Positions 23,650 to 32,685 are shown, counted from the first letter of the stretch. The stretch is 64,000 nt of DNA from Methanogenium organophilum (GCF_026684035.1 NZ_CP113361.1:1426001-1490000), one strand, 5' to 3'. The notes: generated from the sequence alone by a model not told the origin. Made by a program: numbers and translations.

Positions 23650-24531
23650 TCACATAGGGTTGAGAGGCATCTTTTCCTTGCGGGCGTCTATCTCTCCTCC
23701 TTCTTCAACAATTCTGACGAGTTTCTCCATAACGGCATCGACCTGTTTCCATGTCGGGTTGTCCCGTGCCATACCGGGGCTGCGGATGAGAAATGGTCGT
23801 CCTTCATCGGCCGCCTTGCGCATCTCCGGATCGAGGGGGACGGCGCCGAGGAAGGGCACACCCATCTCTTCAGCGGCCTGTTTGCCGCCCCCTTTTCCGA
23901 AGATGTCAATTTCTTTTCCGCAGTGGGGACAGACCATGCCGCTCATGTTTTCGATGATGCCAATCACCGGCAGCCCGATCGTCTGCACGAACCTCACCGC
24001 CTTTTTTATATCGAGGATGGCCATGTCCTGAGGTGTGGTGACAATCACCGCTCCTGCGATATTCGGGGCGAACTGTGCGATCGTCAGGGCCTCGTCGCCG
24101 GTCCCCGGCGGAAGGTCGACCACCAGATAATCAAGCTCTCCCCAGTGGACACCTTCGAGAAACTGCCGGATGGCCCCGGTCTTCATCGGGCCACGCCAGA
24201 TGACGGGTGAACTGGTCTCCGGGAGAAGAAAGGCCATCGAGACCACTGCCAGATTGCCGGTGACTGACACCGGTTCCATCAATTTCGTGTCATACGAATC
24301 CATCCGGCTCCCTTCAATCCCCAGGATCTTGGGGATGTCCGGGCCGTGTATATCGAGGTCCAGAAGTCCGGTTCGAAAGCCATGGTTTGCGAATGCAAAC
24401 GCGAGGTTAGCAGCGACCGTTGTCTTCCCGACTCCCCCTTTTCCGGAGAGTATCAAAACGACGTGTCGAACGGATATGTTGGCCCTTTCCGGCATATTCG
24501 GTGGCGGATGTGCCTGTCTCTCTTCTGCCAT
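23650..24531 (-). CDS. Mrp/NBP35 family P-loop Fe-S cluster carrier ATPase
   Basis: 293 residues. Deviant Walker A 'GKGGVGKTTVAANLA' (~30-44), Mrp signature 'GLLDLDIHGPDIPK', Walker B-like 'YLVVDLPPGTGDE', and the C-terminal metal-binding 'CPHCGKEID' pair that bridges an Fe-S cluster between two subunits. In methanogens these proteins assemble and deliver [4Fe-4S] clusters to apoproteins. No scaffold or sulfur-mobilising genes are adjacent. A decayed second copy of the C-terminal third lies at 19831-20121. Confidence 0.92.
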   Translation of the reverse strand: MAEERQAHPPPNMPERANISVRHVVLILSGKGGVGKTTVAANLAFAFANHGFRTGLLDLDIHGPDIPKILGIEGSRMDSYDTKLMEPVSVTGNLAVVSMAFLLPETSSPVIWRGPMKTGAIRQFLEGVHWGELDYLVVDLPPGTGDEALTIAQFAPNIAGAVIVTTPQDMAILDIKKAVRFVQTIGLPVIGIIENMSGMVCPHCGKEIDIFGKGGGKQAAEEMGVPFLGAVPLDPEMRKAADEGRPFLIRSPGMARDNPTWKQVDAVMEKLVRIVEEGGEIDARKEKMPLNPM

Positions 24532-24704
24532 AATCCCCCTTACTCAGGGGAAAAGTGGATAAAGGTTTGTGCAGTGTGTAGCAGACGGGGAACATGATCC
24601 ACATTTTCCCAATATCATTTGAACGCCGGATTCATGAATGTCCAGGTGCCATTCCAATGGAGTTCCTGCACTACATCCGGTTGGGCCCTGTGGATTTAGC
24701 CTCT

Positions 24705-25763
24705 CTATACCTGTTTCAGTGCACCACGTTGCATCGCAAGAAATCCCTTGAGGTCGTCCAGCGTCTTCGGGATGCATTCATGGACGACCACAGCCGGGGA
24801 GGTAAGTTCCAGCATCGTCCGTGCCTCCGGAAGAGAGAGCGGCCGGTGCTGGTCGGTGAGGATGGCATGCTGGAATGCAATGGCCTCCTGGTCATGGCGC
24901 TGCATGGTGGTAAACCCGTTTGGGAGCCCCCGGCGGAGCCGTTCCTGCCGGAGGGAGTGCGAGCCGCTCCAGTGGAGGTGAACTACATCGATCTGGCTGA
25001 GAACCTCTGCCGGCAGGGATTTGATACAGCAGCAGACCGCGACGATGCAGTCTGTTTCTGCATCAGAAGTGGTGATGAGGTTCATAAGGTGGCCGGTATC
25101 GAGGACAAACCCATAGTTCGAGAACTCCAGCATGCCCATGAAGGCGAGAATAGCGTCCGGGTCTGTGTAGGTGAGACCCGGATACCAGAGGTTCTCAAAC
25201 TGCAGGCGGACGGGAGGTTCATTGCCGGGGAAGGCGGAGACCAGGTCGTTGAGGAATGCTGCGGCCCGTTCCAGCACCTCCTGGTCGTTCATCGCATACG
25301 TCCGGGTGAACATCTCTGCGGTGTGGTAATAGCCAAGGTGGTAGACCGCGTATTCTGCCTGAAGCAGGGCCGCCCGTTCGAGCTGGAGACACAGGGCGGC
25401 AATGAAATCGTGGTGCGTGCTGCAGGCAAAGAACGGCGGTTCAAACCGGACGTCCCCTTCGCTCCCGGTGATTTTTCCATTCCCCGTTCGTTCCGGACCC
25501 ACGCCTTTTTCCCTGTTTCTCCGTTCCTCCTGCTCCTGTCCCATCATCTCCAGCCAGCCGGAATGGAACGGAAGGTGGACGCTCCGCACCAGGTCAGGGG
25601 GGATATCTGAGGGATCTACATCCTCATAGCCGGTATAGAGTTCCACCCCATCCAGCTCCTCTCTCCGGCAAAATGCGGCCACATCTGCCCATGCCCCTCC
25701 GAAGAGGCTGCGGCCCCACGGGTAGACGGGGAGGCTGATGAGTTCTTTCCAACGTGGCTCCAT
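24705..25763 (-). CDS. Sugar-phosphate isomerase/epimerase-like TIM-barrel protein
   Basis: 352 residues, an AP-endonuclease-2/xylose-isomerase-like TIM barrel: 'DGVELYTGYED' (strand 2), 'SVHLPFHSGW' (His pair), 'YAVYHLGYYHTAE', 'LQFENLWYPG' (metal-binding Glu), 'FVLDTGHLMN' (Asp, His), 'DVVHLHWSG' (His) and 'AVVVHECIP' (Glu). These are the usual metal-site positions, so it is likely a functional metalloenzyme. The substrate is unknown; methanogen relatives are annotated only as isomerase-like. An insertion of about 30 charged residues ('QEQEERRNREKG') lies after the second His. It stands alone, and its start lies in the gap shared with the dodecin gene. Confidence 0.8.
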   Translation of the reverse strand: MEPRWKELISLPVYPWGRSLFGGAWADVAAFCRREELDGVELYTGYEDVDPSDIPPDLVRSVHLPFHSGWLEMMGQEQEERRNREKGVGPERTGNGKITGSEGDVRFEPPFFACSTHHDFIAALCLQLERAALLQAEYAVYHLGYYHTAEMFTRTYAMNDQEVLERAAAFLNDLVSAFPGNEPPVRLQFENLWYPGLTYTDPDAILAFMGMLEFSNYGFVLDTGHLMNLITTSDAETDCIVAVCCCIKSLPAEVLSQIDVVHLHWSGSHSLRQERLRRGLPNGFTTMQRHDQEAIAFQHAILTDQHRPLSLPEARTMLELTSPAVVVHECIPKTLDDLKGFLAMQRGALKQV

Positions 25764-26087
25764 GGGGTCTTTCCTCTGTCAGGAAGATAGGCCGTTCGAT
25801 GTGAAAAAGAGCGTGGAATGTAGGTATGGTGTTGGGGTGGGTTGTGGGAACGTCTGATGCCGGTATCCGTGTCATCGATTGCGACGGTTGAATGGGACAG
25901 GCAGGCAATCCGCCACCAGAAGTATTGATCACTCATCCGTACAAGGCCATGCCCCCCGTGGGGGAGAGGGGCTCTGCCGGTGCTTCCCTCGTACGTAGCC
26001 TCTGTCGTACCCCGTTATCCGGGTGTACGATTTCCGCAACTTTCATGTGGGAGGGATACCCTAAGGGAGTGCTTGGAGGAAGGTAAC
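25764..26087. other. Divergent promoter region
   Basis: 324 bases between the divergent TIM-barrel and dodecin genes. It contains a CCCCC/GGGGG hairpin at ~25952-25965. No gene is supported; the frame that continues upstream of the dodecin start is non-coding in character. Confidence 0.35.
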
Positions 26088-26315
26088 ATGTATGAAGCAG
26101 ATGTGCCCCATGTGGCAAAGGTCCTTGAGCTCATTGGCAGTTCCCCGAACGGATGGGAGGATGCCGTTGGCAATGCTGTGAGGGAGGCGGCAAAATCCGT
26201 CCACGACATAAAAGGGGTCTACCTGAAGGAATGTACAGCAAAGGTGGACGGGGACAAAATTGTTGAGTATCGCGCTGTGGTTAAGGTCTCGTTCGTCGTT
26301 GAGCGGGAGAGCTGA
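26088..26315 (+). CDS. Dodecin family flavin-binding protein
   Basis: 75 residues from ATG 26088, chosen over the upstream-opening frame because of the ribosome site GGAGGAAGGT four bases before it and because dodecins are 65-75 residues long. Strand 'HVAKVLELIGSSPNGWEDA', helix 'AVREAAKSVHDIKGVYLKE' and strands 'IVEYRAVVKVSFVVE' reproduce the dodecin beta-alpha-beta-beta fold. Dodecins form hollow dodecamers that store or buffer riboflavin/FMN, or CoA in some. The aromatic Trp at ~23 fits the flavin-stacking position of archaeal dodecins. F420 biosynthesis also starts from a flavin precursor, but no link is shown here. Confidence 0.88.
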   Translation: MYEADVPHVAKVLELIGSSPNGWEDAVGNAVREAAKSVHDIKGVYLKECTAKVDGDKIVEYRAVVKVSFVVERES

Positions 26316-26455
26316 CCCGTCTCGTCGTTTTTGGTAAGGGAGAGCTGCCGGATGACAGCCACTCTCTTTCCCCAAACGGGTTTTGGATGAACGATTCCGC
26401 CCGGCAAAGGCTCCTGGGAGTGGCGGTACAGGGGATGACAGTCGATAAAATCAGC

Positions 26456-27142
26456 CTAAAGAATATCCACCTGATATTTTTCCTCGATCTCTGTTATTCT
26501 CTGTTCTCTTTGCCTGATGTTTTTCCATAAAATTTCTCCGATTGATTCCCGTTCCTCATCAGAAAGGGGTTTTGAGAGATCGATCCCGGCATTTTCCGCA
26601 TCTCTCATAACACTCTGAGCATATGTTGCCTCAGCTTCCCATGAATCCAGCATCAATTGAGCATACTCATCGCCATACGGGGGGACTGGAGTGCCATAGA
26701 AGAATCCGGATTCTGCAGCAGAAGAGTCGTTTTCATTTACGGCCATATTCGTCGATAAGTTTGTCCCGGTGTAGCCAAAATCTCCAATCCTGATTACTGT
26801 TTTGCCGAGCAGTTTGTCGGCGCTCACCCGGACCGCGTAAAAGATCTCGCCATCTTTCTGGACATAAAATTGGTAATAGAGAGGATTCCCGTTGGAATCA
26901 GGCAGGATTGATGGTTCCGGAGACACCACTGAACCGTTGAATCTGTTGTCTGTTTCCTCGCTTACGCTGTTGAGAGTGTATAGTTCAAGGACTGCCACTG
27001 CTGCCTGATCCCATCCACGCTCTAAAGGGACAGTTGTATTGACAGGTCGCTTCTGTTCATCAGGCGCTATACAACCGCATATGATTGCACATGTCACGAT
27101 GAGTGCTACAGATGCAAGCGAAGGAATTGTGCGTTCGTTCAT
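26456..27142 (-). CDS. Lipoprotein of unknown function
   Basis: 228 residues; signal peptide with lipobox 'IICGC' (Cys ~24). The mature part opens with a Thr/Pro linker, then a mixed alpha/beta domain ('WDQAAVAVLELYTLNSV', 'NPLYYQFYVQKDGEIFYAVRVSADKL' region) resembling the PepSY-like or propeptide-like domains of archaeal lipoproteins. A long charged C-terminal helix ('SDEERESIGEILWKNIRQRE') ends it. No neighbour informs its role. Confidence 0.65.
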   Translation of the reverse strand: MNERTIPSLASVALIVTCAIICGCIAPDEQKRPVNTTVPLERGWDQAAVAVLELYTLNSVSEETDNRFNGSVVSPEPSILPDSNGNPLYYQFYVQKDGEIFYAVRVSADKLLGKTVIRIGDFGYTGTNLSTNMAVNENDSSAAESGFFYGTPVPPYGDEYAQLMLDSWEAEATYAQSVMRDAENAGIDLSKPLSDEERESIGEILWKNIRQREQRITEIEEKYQVDIL

Positions 27143-27469
27143 AGTGATGGTTTTTATAGAGAGATCTACTCCTGCGTAAATAACATTTGTCTCTCTTAAA
27201 GCGATTGGCTGTAGCTGGGTTCACGAAAGATACGTATGCCGCCTGAAATATCATATCTACACTCCTTTAGTCGCTGAATAGACATCCTTTCTGGCATACC
27301 GAAGGGTGAGTTTGACTGTTTTCAGTGCCCGTCTGACCGACCTTCCGGTTCTACAGATTTGGCGATGTGAAACACTCAATCCTTGATTACTAATACCGTG
27401 CGCTGTTGCAAAAGAATTTCAAAAAAAGGAGAAATATGATTGATTTTGAATTCAAACCTGAATCCCGGA
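27143..27469. other. Intergenic region between a lipoprotein gene and tRNA-Asn
   Basis: 327 bases, all downstream of the tRNA and upstream of the lipoprotein. A T-rich stretch just after the tRNA 3' end (27421-27430 read on the minus strand) may terminate it. A TATA-like box for the lipoprotein (TTTATAGAG-like, ~27147-27155) is weak. No gene. Confidence 0.35.
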
Positions 27470-27542
27470 CGCCCCCAACAGGACTCGAACCTGTGACATT
27501 CTGGTTAACAGCCAGACACTCTACCAACTGAGTTATGGAGGC
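27470..27542 (-). tRNA. tRNA-Asn (anticodon GTT)
   Basis: 73 bases fold as a complete cloverleaf on the minus strand: acceptor GCCTCCA pairs with TGGGGGC (one G-T pair), D arm with TTGGTAG, anticodon loop CTGTTAA with GTT, T arm with GGTTCGAGTCC, discriminator G. The 3' CCA is not encoded (TCC follows). No intron. A TATA-like stretch (TAATATTAAT) lies about 40 bases upstream on the minus strand, at ~27580-27592. Confidence 0.95.
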
Positions 27543-27589
27543 ATGCACAACCTGTGTGCCATACAAGGTCGCATTGGCGCGTATTAATA

Positions 27590-27889
27590 TTATTGATTTG
27601 TGGTGTTCTCTTTGCGCATCGTTTCGAGCAGACTGATGATCCGGTCGATCTCAGAATCAAGCGATTCCATCCGTTCTTTTGCTGCTTCTGTCACCATTGC
27701 GCCGGAAGGGGATGCCTGGATATACCCCTGCCCCTCCAGCACCTTCAGAGAGTAGCGCACCCGGTGTGCAGGAAGCCCGGTGAGCTCTGCGAGTTTCATG
27801 ATCCCGATTGGCTGGTGCTCCGCTACAATGCGCACCACCCTCAGGTGCCGTCCCACCAGTTCCACTTCGGAACGAATCTTCTCAAGCAT
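27590..27889 (-). CDS. Small winged-helix DNA-binding protein
   Basis: 99 residues from ATG 27889 (the longer frame to 28096 reads through the neighbouring gene in another phase). N-terminal helix, then a wHTH: 'IGIMKLAELTGLPAHRVRYS' recognition region and 'LEGQGYIQASPSGAMVTE' wing. A C-terminal coiled-coil segment ('MESLDSEIDRIISLLETM') probably dimerises it. Its start overlaps the stop of the membrane-protein gene by 8 bases, so the pair is translationally coupled and may act together. Targets unknown. Confidence 0.75.
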   Translation of the reverse strand: MLEKIRSEVELVGRHLRVVRIVAEHQPIGIMKLAELTGLPAHRVRYSLKVLEGQGYIQASPSGAMVTEAAKERMESLDSEIDRIISLLETMRKENTTNQ

Positions 27890-28181
27890 CACTCTCGCCC
27901 TTTGAGAAATCAGCAGTTTCGCTGGTATCGGAGTGTCGGGGTTTTTCAGTTGTATCGTCCTGGGCCAGCAGCCATTCTTTATCCTTCCGGTAGGCAGTCC
28001 TGAAATAGAGTGCCAGTACAATAGCCCCAACGCCACAAATGCCTGCAATCTGATAACTGTAAATGGGAATGACTCCGAATGCCGCAAGGATAGCAAGTGC
28101 CGCGAGAAGAAATATTCCGTTCAGAACCATGGTGAGTTTTGCAAACTTCATCTTGAAGATCTGCTTTGATGACTCGTCCAT
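27882..28181 (-). CDS. Small two-TM membrane protein
   Basis: 99 residues with two hydrophobic helices ('LTMVLNGIFLLAALAILAAF', 'IAGICGVGAIVLALYF') and an acidic, Ser/Thr-rich C-terminal tail. No family recognised. It is first cistron of a pair with the wHTH protein and divergent from the M24 peptidase gene, 60 bases away. A small membrane partner plus DNA-binding protein suggests a sensory pair; this is inference only. Confidence 0.65.
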   Translation of the reverse strand: MDESSKQIFKMKFAKLTMVLNGIFLLAALAILAAFGVIPIYSYQIAGICGVGAIVLALYFRTAYRKDKEWLLAQDDTTEKPRHSDTSETADFSKGESDA

Positions 28182-28241
28182 TATCCATACATCAACCCGT
28201 CAGGATAAAAGTACTTGTGCTTTGGTCGGTAATATTCAGGC

Positions 28242-29372
28242 ATGAAACGGCTTGATGAGGCAATGGAGAAGGCAGGAGCGGCAGCCTATGTCATCTATGC
28301 CTCCTCCCGTGACCCCGATATGCGGTACCTGACGCAGTTTGTCACCTCAGATCCTCTCTTCTATATCAAAAAACGCGGAAAAGATGGGATTCTTATCGTA
28401 CCGCAGATGGAGATCTCCCGTGCACAGGACGAGGCGTCGTGCGATGCCCTCACAAGAGGAGACGCCGGATTCTTTACCTATCTCGAAGAGGAGGTCAGCC
28501 CCCGTCGTGCCGCCGCCCGTATGGTGTATGAATATGTGGAGGGAGACATCATCGTGCCGGGATCCTTTCCCCTCGGAGTGGCCGAAGATATTCGATCGTT
28601 CTGCGGGGTAACTGTTGATGCAGACACGGTGGAGGCGATGCGTGCAGTAAAGAGTCCGCGTGAGCGCGATGCCATCCGTGCGACCCAGGAAAAGACCAAT
28701 GAAGTAATGGCACTCGCTGAGGAGATCATCCGCACCTCCACAGAGCGGGAGGGAGAACTCTGGTATGCGGGCGCCCCCCTCACCTCTGACGCCCTCCGCC
28801 GGGAGATGCACTGCTGGCTTCTGCGTCACGGGTGCACGGCACATCATACCATCATCTCCTGCGGGAAGGAAACCTCACAGCCACACAACATTGGGTCAGG
28901 TACTCTCCTTATTGATGAACCCATCGTGATCGATGTTTTCCCGCAGGACGAGAGGACCGGATACTTTGCCGATATGACCCGGACTTTTGTAAAAGGGGAA
29001 CCATCTGCAGAAATACAGGAGATATATGACACCGTACGTGATGGGCAGACGCTCGCTGAAGAGATGTTACGGCCGGGCATTACCGGTGCAGAGGTGCACA
29101 ATGCCGTCCTGGACCTCTTCAATGAGCGGGGTTATGCCACCGGTGATGAAGGATTTATCCACAGCCTTGGTCATGGTGTTGGTCTGCAGATCCATGAAGG
29201 GCCATCCCTCTCCCCGCGGGCGGACACACCGCTTGTGGCGGGGAATGTGGTCACCGTTGAACCAGGTCTCTACTACCGAAAAACGGGCGGCGTGCGCTTG
29301 GAGGACATTGGTGCTATAACCAAAGATGGTTTCGTCTGCTACACGAAATATGAGAGAAGACTGATCGTATGA
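28242..29372 (+). CDS. Xaa-Pro aminopeptidase-like M24 family metallopeptidase
   Basis: 376 residues. The N-terminal creatinase-like domain (~1-130, 'SSRDPDMRYLTQF') is followed by the pita-bread M24 domain: 'VIDVFPQDERTGYFADMTRTF' supplies the two metal-binding Asp, 'HSLGHGVGLQIHEGP' the His, and 'VVTVEPGLYY' and 'GVRLEDIG' the two Glu. All five metal ligands are present. It overlaps the methionine aminopeptidase gene by 4 bases (ATGA), so two M24 enzymes are made from one mRNA. Probably degrades proline-containing peptides. Confidence 0.88.
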   Translation: MKRLDEAMEKAGAAAYVIYASSRDPDMRYLTQFVTSDPLFYIKKRGKDGILIVPQMEISRAQDEASCDALTRGDAGFFTYLEEEVSPRRAAARMVYEYVEGDIIVPGSFPLGVAEDIRSFCGVTVDADTVEAMRAVKSPRERDAIRATQEKTNEVMALAEEIIRTSTEREGELWYAGAPLTSDALRREMHCWLLRHGCTAHHTIISCGKETSQPHNIGSGTLLIDEPIVIDVFPQDERTGYFADMTRTFVKGEPSAEIQEIYDTVRDGQTLAEEMLRPGITGAEVHNAVLDLFNERGYATGDEGFIHSLGHGVGLQIHEGPSLSPRADTPLVAGNVVTVEPGLYYRKTGGVRLEDIGAITKDGFVCYTKYERRLIV

Positions 29373-30244
29373 ACGATGATATATATTCTGCATATATGGA
29401 AGCGGGGGCGCTTGCAAAGCGTTTCCGTGAGGAAGCAGCAGGGATGGTTGTTCCCGGCGCATCTGTCCTGGAACTGGTAGACACCATTGAACAGGCGATA
29501 CTCGACGAAGGGGCAGGAATTGCCTTTCCGCTCAATATCTCCATAAACGAGGATGCAGCCCACGATACTGCCGGACCGGGAGATGAACGCCTCTTTTGCG
29601 AGGGTGATGTGGTAAAAGTGGACCTTGGGGTTCATATCGACGGATATGTCGCAGACACCGCACAGACCATTGATCTGGGAGATCATGCTCTCCTCGTTGA
29701 AGCCTCGCGGGAAGCCCTCAACGCGGCCATTGCGCTGGTTTGCCCCGGTGTTACCACGGGGGAACTGGGCACAGCCATCCAGCATGAAATCGAGTCCCGT
29801 GGTTTCCGCCCGGTGGCAAATCTCACCGGGCATGGCCTCTCGCAGTATTCTCTCCACGGTGAACCGATGATCCCCAACGTCGCCATGACGGGGGGCGCGG
29901 TCATCGAAGAGGGGATGGTATTTGCGGTTGAACCGTTTGCGTCCACCGGGACGGGAATGGTCTCTGACGGCACCAGAACCCTGATATATAGTCAGATCGC
30001 AAACCGGGGGGTACGGCTGGCGTCTGCAAAACGGGTCCTGAACCAGATCCGTGACCGGCGCTCCCTGCCGTTCTCCAAACGATGGCTGACCGGAGATAAG
30101 ATCGATCTCGCTCTTTCCACGCTGAAGAAGAACGGTGTGGTGCGGGGTTATCCAGTCCTTCATGACATTCCGGGATCGTATGTATCCCAGGCAGAACATA
30201 CTCTCATCGTCACCGAAGATGGCTGTGTGGCAACGACCCTCTAG
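29369..30244 (+). CDS. map: Methionine aminopeptidase, archaeal type II
   Basis: 291 residues. 'FPLNISINEDAAHDTA' has the first active-site His, 'DVVKVDLGVHIDGYVADTA' the two metal-binding Asp, 'NLTGHGLSQYSLHG' the metal His, and 'GMVFAVEPFAST' and the 'AEHTLIV' end the two Glu. The ~60-residue insertion between them ('RDRRSLPFSKRWLTGDK') is the extra helical subdomain of type II enzymes. Removes N-terminal Met from nascent proteins. Coupled to the upstream M24 peptidase. Confidence 0.93.
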   Translation: MNDDIYSAYMEAGALAKRFREEAAGMVVPGASVLELVDTIEQAILDEGAGIAFPLNISINEDAAHDTAGPGDERLFCEGDVVKVDLGVHIDGYVADTAQTIDLGDHALLVEASREALNAAIALVCPGVTTGELGTAIQHEIESRGFRPVANLTGHGLSQYSLHGEPMIPNVAMTGGAVIEEGMVFAVEPFASTGTGMVSDGTRTLIYSQIANRGVRLASAKRVLNQIRDRRSLPFSKRWLTGDKIDLALSTLKKNGVVRGYPVLHDIPGSYVSQAEHTLIVTEDGCVATTL

Positions 30245-30286
30245 CCAACCTTTTTTGTTCTCTGCGTAGTACAACTCCTGTTACGC

Positions 30287-31564
30287 ATGTCTGATGATGC
30301 TGATTCAATGGTTCTTGACCTCATGGAGATACTTCTGACGGCCTCCGTCGCCAATGATATCTCCGAGATCACGAAGAGTGATCTGCCGCAAAAATTCCGG
30401 AAAATTACAGGAATGTCCGGAGCAGCGTCAGATTTTAAACGGCCGCTGGTGATCAGCGAAGGTATGCTTGAGCGCGAGATGGGGGTGCAGAAAGCCTACG
30501 AACTGCTGCGCGCAAACCCCTTCGTCGATTATGACGAATTCGGCCAGCGTCTCTCCATCACCGCACTTGCACCTGCGATGCAGTGGTTTGTAAAGAAAGG
30601 GGGGGACAGATGGATTGAACGGAATCCTGCGCTTGCACTGTATGCAGAAAAAAATGGTATCGGAAAATTTTCCTACCAGAATGCACTGAAGAAGGTTGGA
30701 CGGTTTGAAGATTCGGTTGAGTTTGTTGAGGCAAAGATTGCCCCGATCGTCGCCGAGTCAGAAGAGATGCGCAATGCCCGTGATCTGATCATCATCTACG
30801 CGCCCGATGAGATCGAGTTTAGTATGGATAATCTGGTCTGTACAGAGGGGCAGAAGGACGCGATCAAAAAGATCGATGTTGCGCTTAAAAACCGGGATTT
30901 TCTGCGTGATCACCGGATCTATGAGTTTGGGAAACTACTCTTTGTGGGACCCCCGGGAACCGGAAAGACCTCCGTTGCACTTGCACTCTCTCGAGAACTG
31001 CATATGCCCCTTCTGGAAGTCCGTCTTGCAATGATCACCTCCCAGTACCTGGGTGAAACATCCAAGAATATTGACCGTATATTTGAACTTGCACGCCGTC
31101 TCTCCCCCTGTATCCTCTTCATCGATGAATTTGATTTCGTGGCAAAGTCCCGCCTCACCGATGACAACGCCGCAATGAAGCGTGCGGTAAATATGCTCCT
31201 GAAAAATATCGATATGGTCAGTTTCGTCAAAAACGGGGTGCTTCTCATTGGTGCAACCAATCACCCTGCCCTGTTAGATGAAGCAGCCTGGCGGCGTTTT
31301 GACGATGTCGTCGAGTTCCCCATGCCTAGCCAGACCATGAGAAGAGACATCCTGCAGGCGGTAACGTCCCTGATTGAGTGCGAATGTGACTTTGATACGG
31401 TAGCACAGGAGACGGAAGGGTTCTCCGGTGCAGACCTGCGGATGATGATCAAAGAAGCAATCATTGCGGCCCTCATGGAGAATCGGCACAAGGTGACTGC
31501 AGAGGATATTGAGATAGGGATGCAGAATCTAAAGAATCGGCATGTTATCCGGAGTAGTATCTGA
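30287..31564 (+). CDS. AAA family ATPase
   Basis: 425 residues. The N-terminal ~180 residues are helical and not recognised. The AAA module spans ~190-425: Walker A 'GPPGTGKTS', Walker B 'CILFIDEFDF', sensor 1 'LLIGATNHP', an Arg-finger candidate 'WRRFDD', and the C-terminal helical lid with 'GFSGADLRMMIKEA', the SRH/sensor-2 region typical of FtsH/Cdc48-like AAA proteins. It has one AAA domain, no protease domain and no PAN-type coiled coil, so it is probably a remodelling chaperone of unknown client. It follows map by 42 bases. Confidence 0.85.
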   Translation: MSDDADSMVLDLMEILLTASVANDISEITKSDLPQKFRKITGMSGAASDFKRPLVISEGMLEREMGVQKAYELLRANPFVDYDEFGQRLSITALAPAMQWFVKKGGDRWIERNPALALYAEKNGIGKFSYQNALKKVGRFEDSVEFVEAKIAPIVAESEEMRNARDLIIIYAPDEIEFSMDNLVCTEGQKDAIKKIDVALKNRDFLRDHRIYEFGKLLFVGPPGTGKTSVALALSRELHMPLLEVRLAMITSQYLGETSKNIDRIFELARRLSPCILFIDEFDFVAKSRLTDDNAAMKRAVNMLLKNIDMVSFVKNGVLLIGATNHPALLDEAAWRRFDDVVEFPMPSQTMRRDILQAVTSLIECECDFDTVAQETEGFSGADLRMMIKEAIIAALMENRHKVTAEDIEIGMQNLKNRHVIRSSI

Positions 31565-31582
31565 TATCAGGTGCCCTTTCAA

Positions 31583-32308
31583 ATGACCATAAAAATCACA
31601 CTTCTCGGAACAGGTGACACCACCGGCACCCCTCTCGTCGGATGCACCTGTCCGGTCTGCGCAGAAGGTGCTGCATCCGGGAGGGAACGTCTCCGCACCT
31701 CTCTTCTGGTTGAGCATGAGGGTTTTACCCTTCTCATTGACACATCGCCTGACCTCAGGCAGCAGCTGCTTCGGGCAGGTTCGCCGCACATTGATGCGGT
31801 CCTCTGGACACATGGGCACTATGATCACTTTGCCGGGTACAACGACTTTTACCGCGTACAAAAATATCCTCCCGGTTATGGTGCGCCGGAGGTGGTGGCA
31901 TACATGCAAAAACAGTTTCATTTCATTCATTTTGCCGCCCACCCGCAGGAACCCTACGTCCCGTTCACGCTGGGCGGGCTGAAGATCACCCTCGGGGAAG
32001 TGAACCATCCTCCCGCACCAACCTATGGCCTCCTGATTGAAGACGGGAATACCCGTATCGGGTATACGGCAGATACGAATCGGGACATCCCGCAGCGAAC
32101 AAAAGATCTGCTCTCCGGGTGTGACTTATTCTTTGCAGACGCCCTCTTCCCAACAGGTGTCCGCCACCCGAAGCACATGAATTATTCAGATGCGGTAACA
32201 CTGGCGGGAGAGCTGCATGCAAGGGATTTCCGTCTTGTCCATCTCTCCCATAAGATTGGCTGGGATGCCCAGCATATCGGGTATGACGGGGATATATTTG
32301 TAATCTGA
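31583..32308 (+). CDS. PhnP-like metallo-beta-lactamase-fold phosphodiesterase
   Basis: 241 residues from ATG 31583, preferred over GTG 31571 because CAGGTG (31568-31573) is then its ribosome site. 'GTGDTTGTPLVGCTCPVC' carries the extra Cys pair of the PhnP/tRNase Z-like subgroup. The metal site is 'THGHYDHFAG' (HxHxDH), 'VNHPPAPTYG' (His), 'GYTADTNRD' (Asp) and 'LVHLSHKIGW' (His). PhnP cleaves cyclic phosphodiesters such as ribose 1,2-cyclic phosphate; the archaeal substrate is unknown. It starts 18 bases after the AAA gene, so may belong to the same operon. Confidence 0.85.
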   Translation: MTIKITLLGTGDTTGTPLVGCTCPVCAEGAASGRERLRTSLLVEHEGFTLLIDTSPDLRQQLLRAGSPHIDAVLWTHGHYDHFAGYNDFYRVQKYPPGYGAPEVVAYMQKQFHFIHFAAHPQEPYVPFTLGGLKITLGEVNHPPAPTYGLLIEDGNTRIGYTADTNRDIPQRTKDLLSGCDLFFADALFPTGVRHPKHMNYSDAVTLAGELHARDFRLVHLSHKIGWDAQHIGYDGDIFVI

Positions 32309-32409
32309 ATCGCTATTATTTGCCGGTTCTCTAGGGAGTATTCCTGGTTTTCCTGACAGGGGCAACCCATATATATTTACCCGTTCGTTTACAGAACCAT
32401 AAGGTACTT

Positions 32410-32679
32410 ATGGAGATCAAAATTCTTGAGCTCAATCCCGACAGCGTAAAGATCCTCTTTGTCGGCGAGAGTCATACCTACATGAATGCTCTGACGCAGG
32501 AGATCCTCACCGACCCTCGTGTGGACGTGGCATCGTATAACCCACAGCTTCATTTCACCGATCCGGAGTTGTATGTCTCAACGAAAGATGGGGTAGATCC
32601 CATTGCAGTTATTATCGATGCAGCACGCCGCATCAGCGCAGACTGCGCAGAATTACTGGATGCAATTGCAAAATCCTAG
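32410..32679 (+). CDS. rpoL: DNA-directed RNA polymerase subunit L
   Basis: 89 residues matching archaeal Rpo11/RpoL: 'EIKILELNPDSVKILFVGE' N-terminal strands, 'SHTYMNALTQEILTDPRVD' helix and 'ASYNPQLHFTDPELYVST' strand pair, then a C-terminal helix that pairs with subunit D in the alpha-like heterodimer on which the polymerase assembles. The gene is convergent with aIF2 beta. A T-run (32690-32700) and a GCCGG/CCGGC hairpin follow. Confidence 0.92.
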   Translation: MEIKILELNPDSVKILFVGESHTYMNALTQEILTDPRVDVASYNPQLHFTDPELYVSTKDGVDPIAVIIDAARRISADCAELLDAIAKS

Positions 32680-32685
32680 ATAAAA

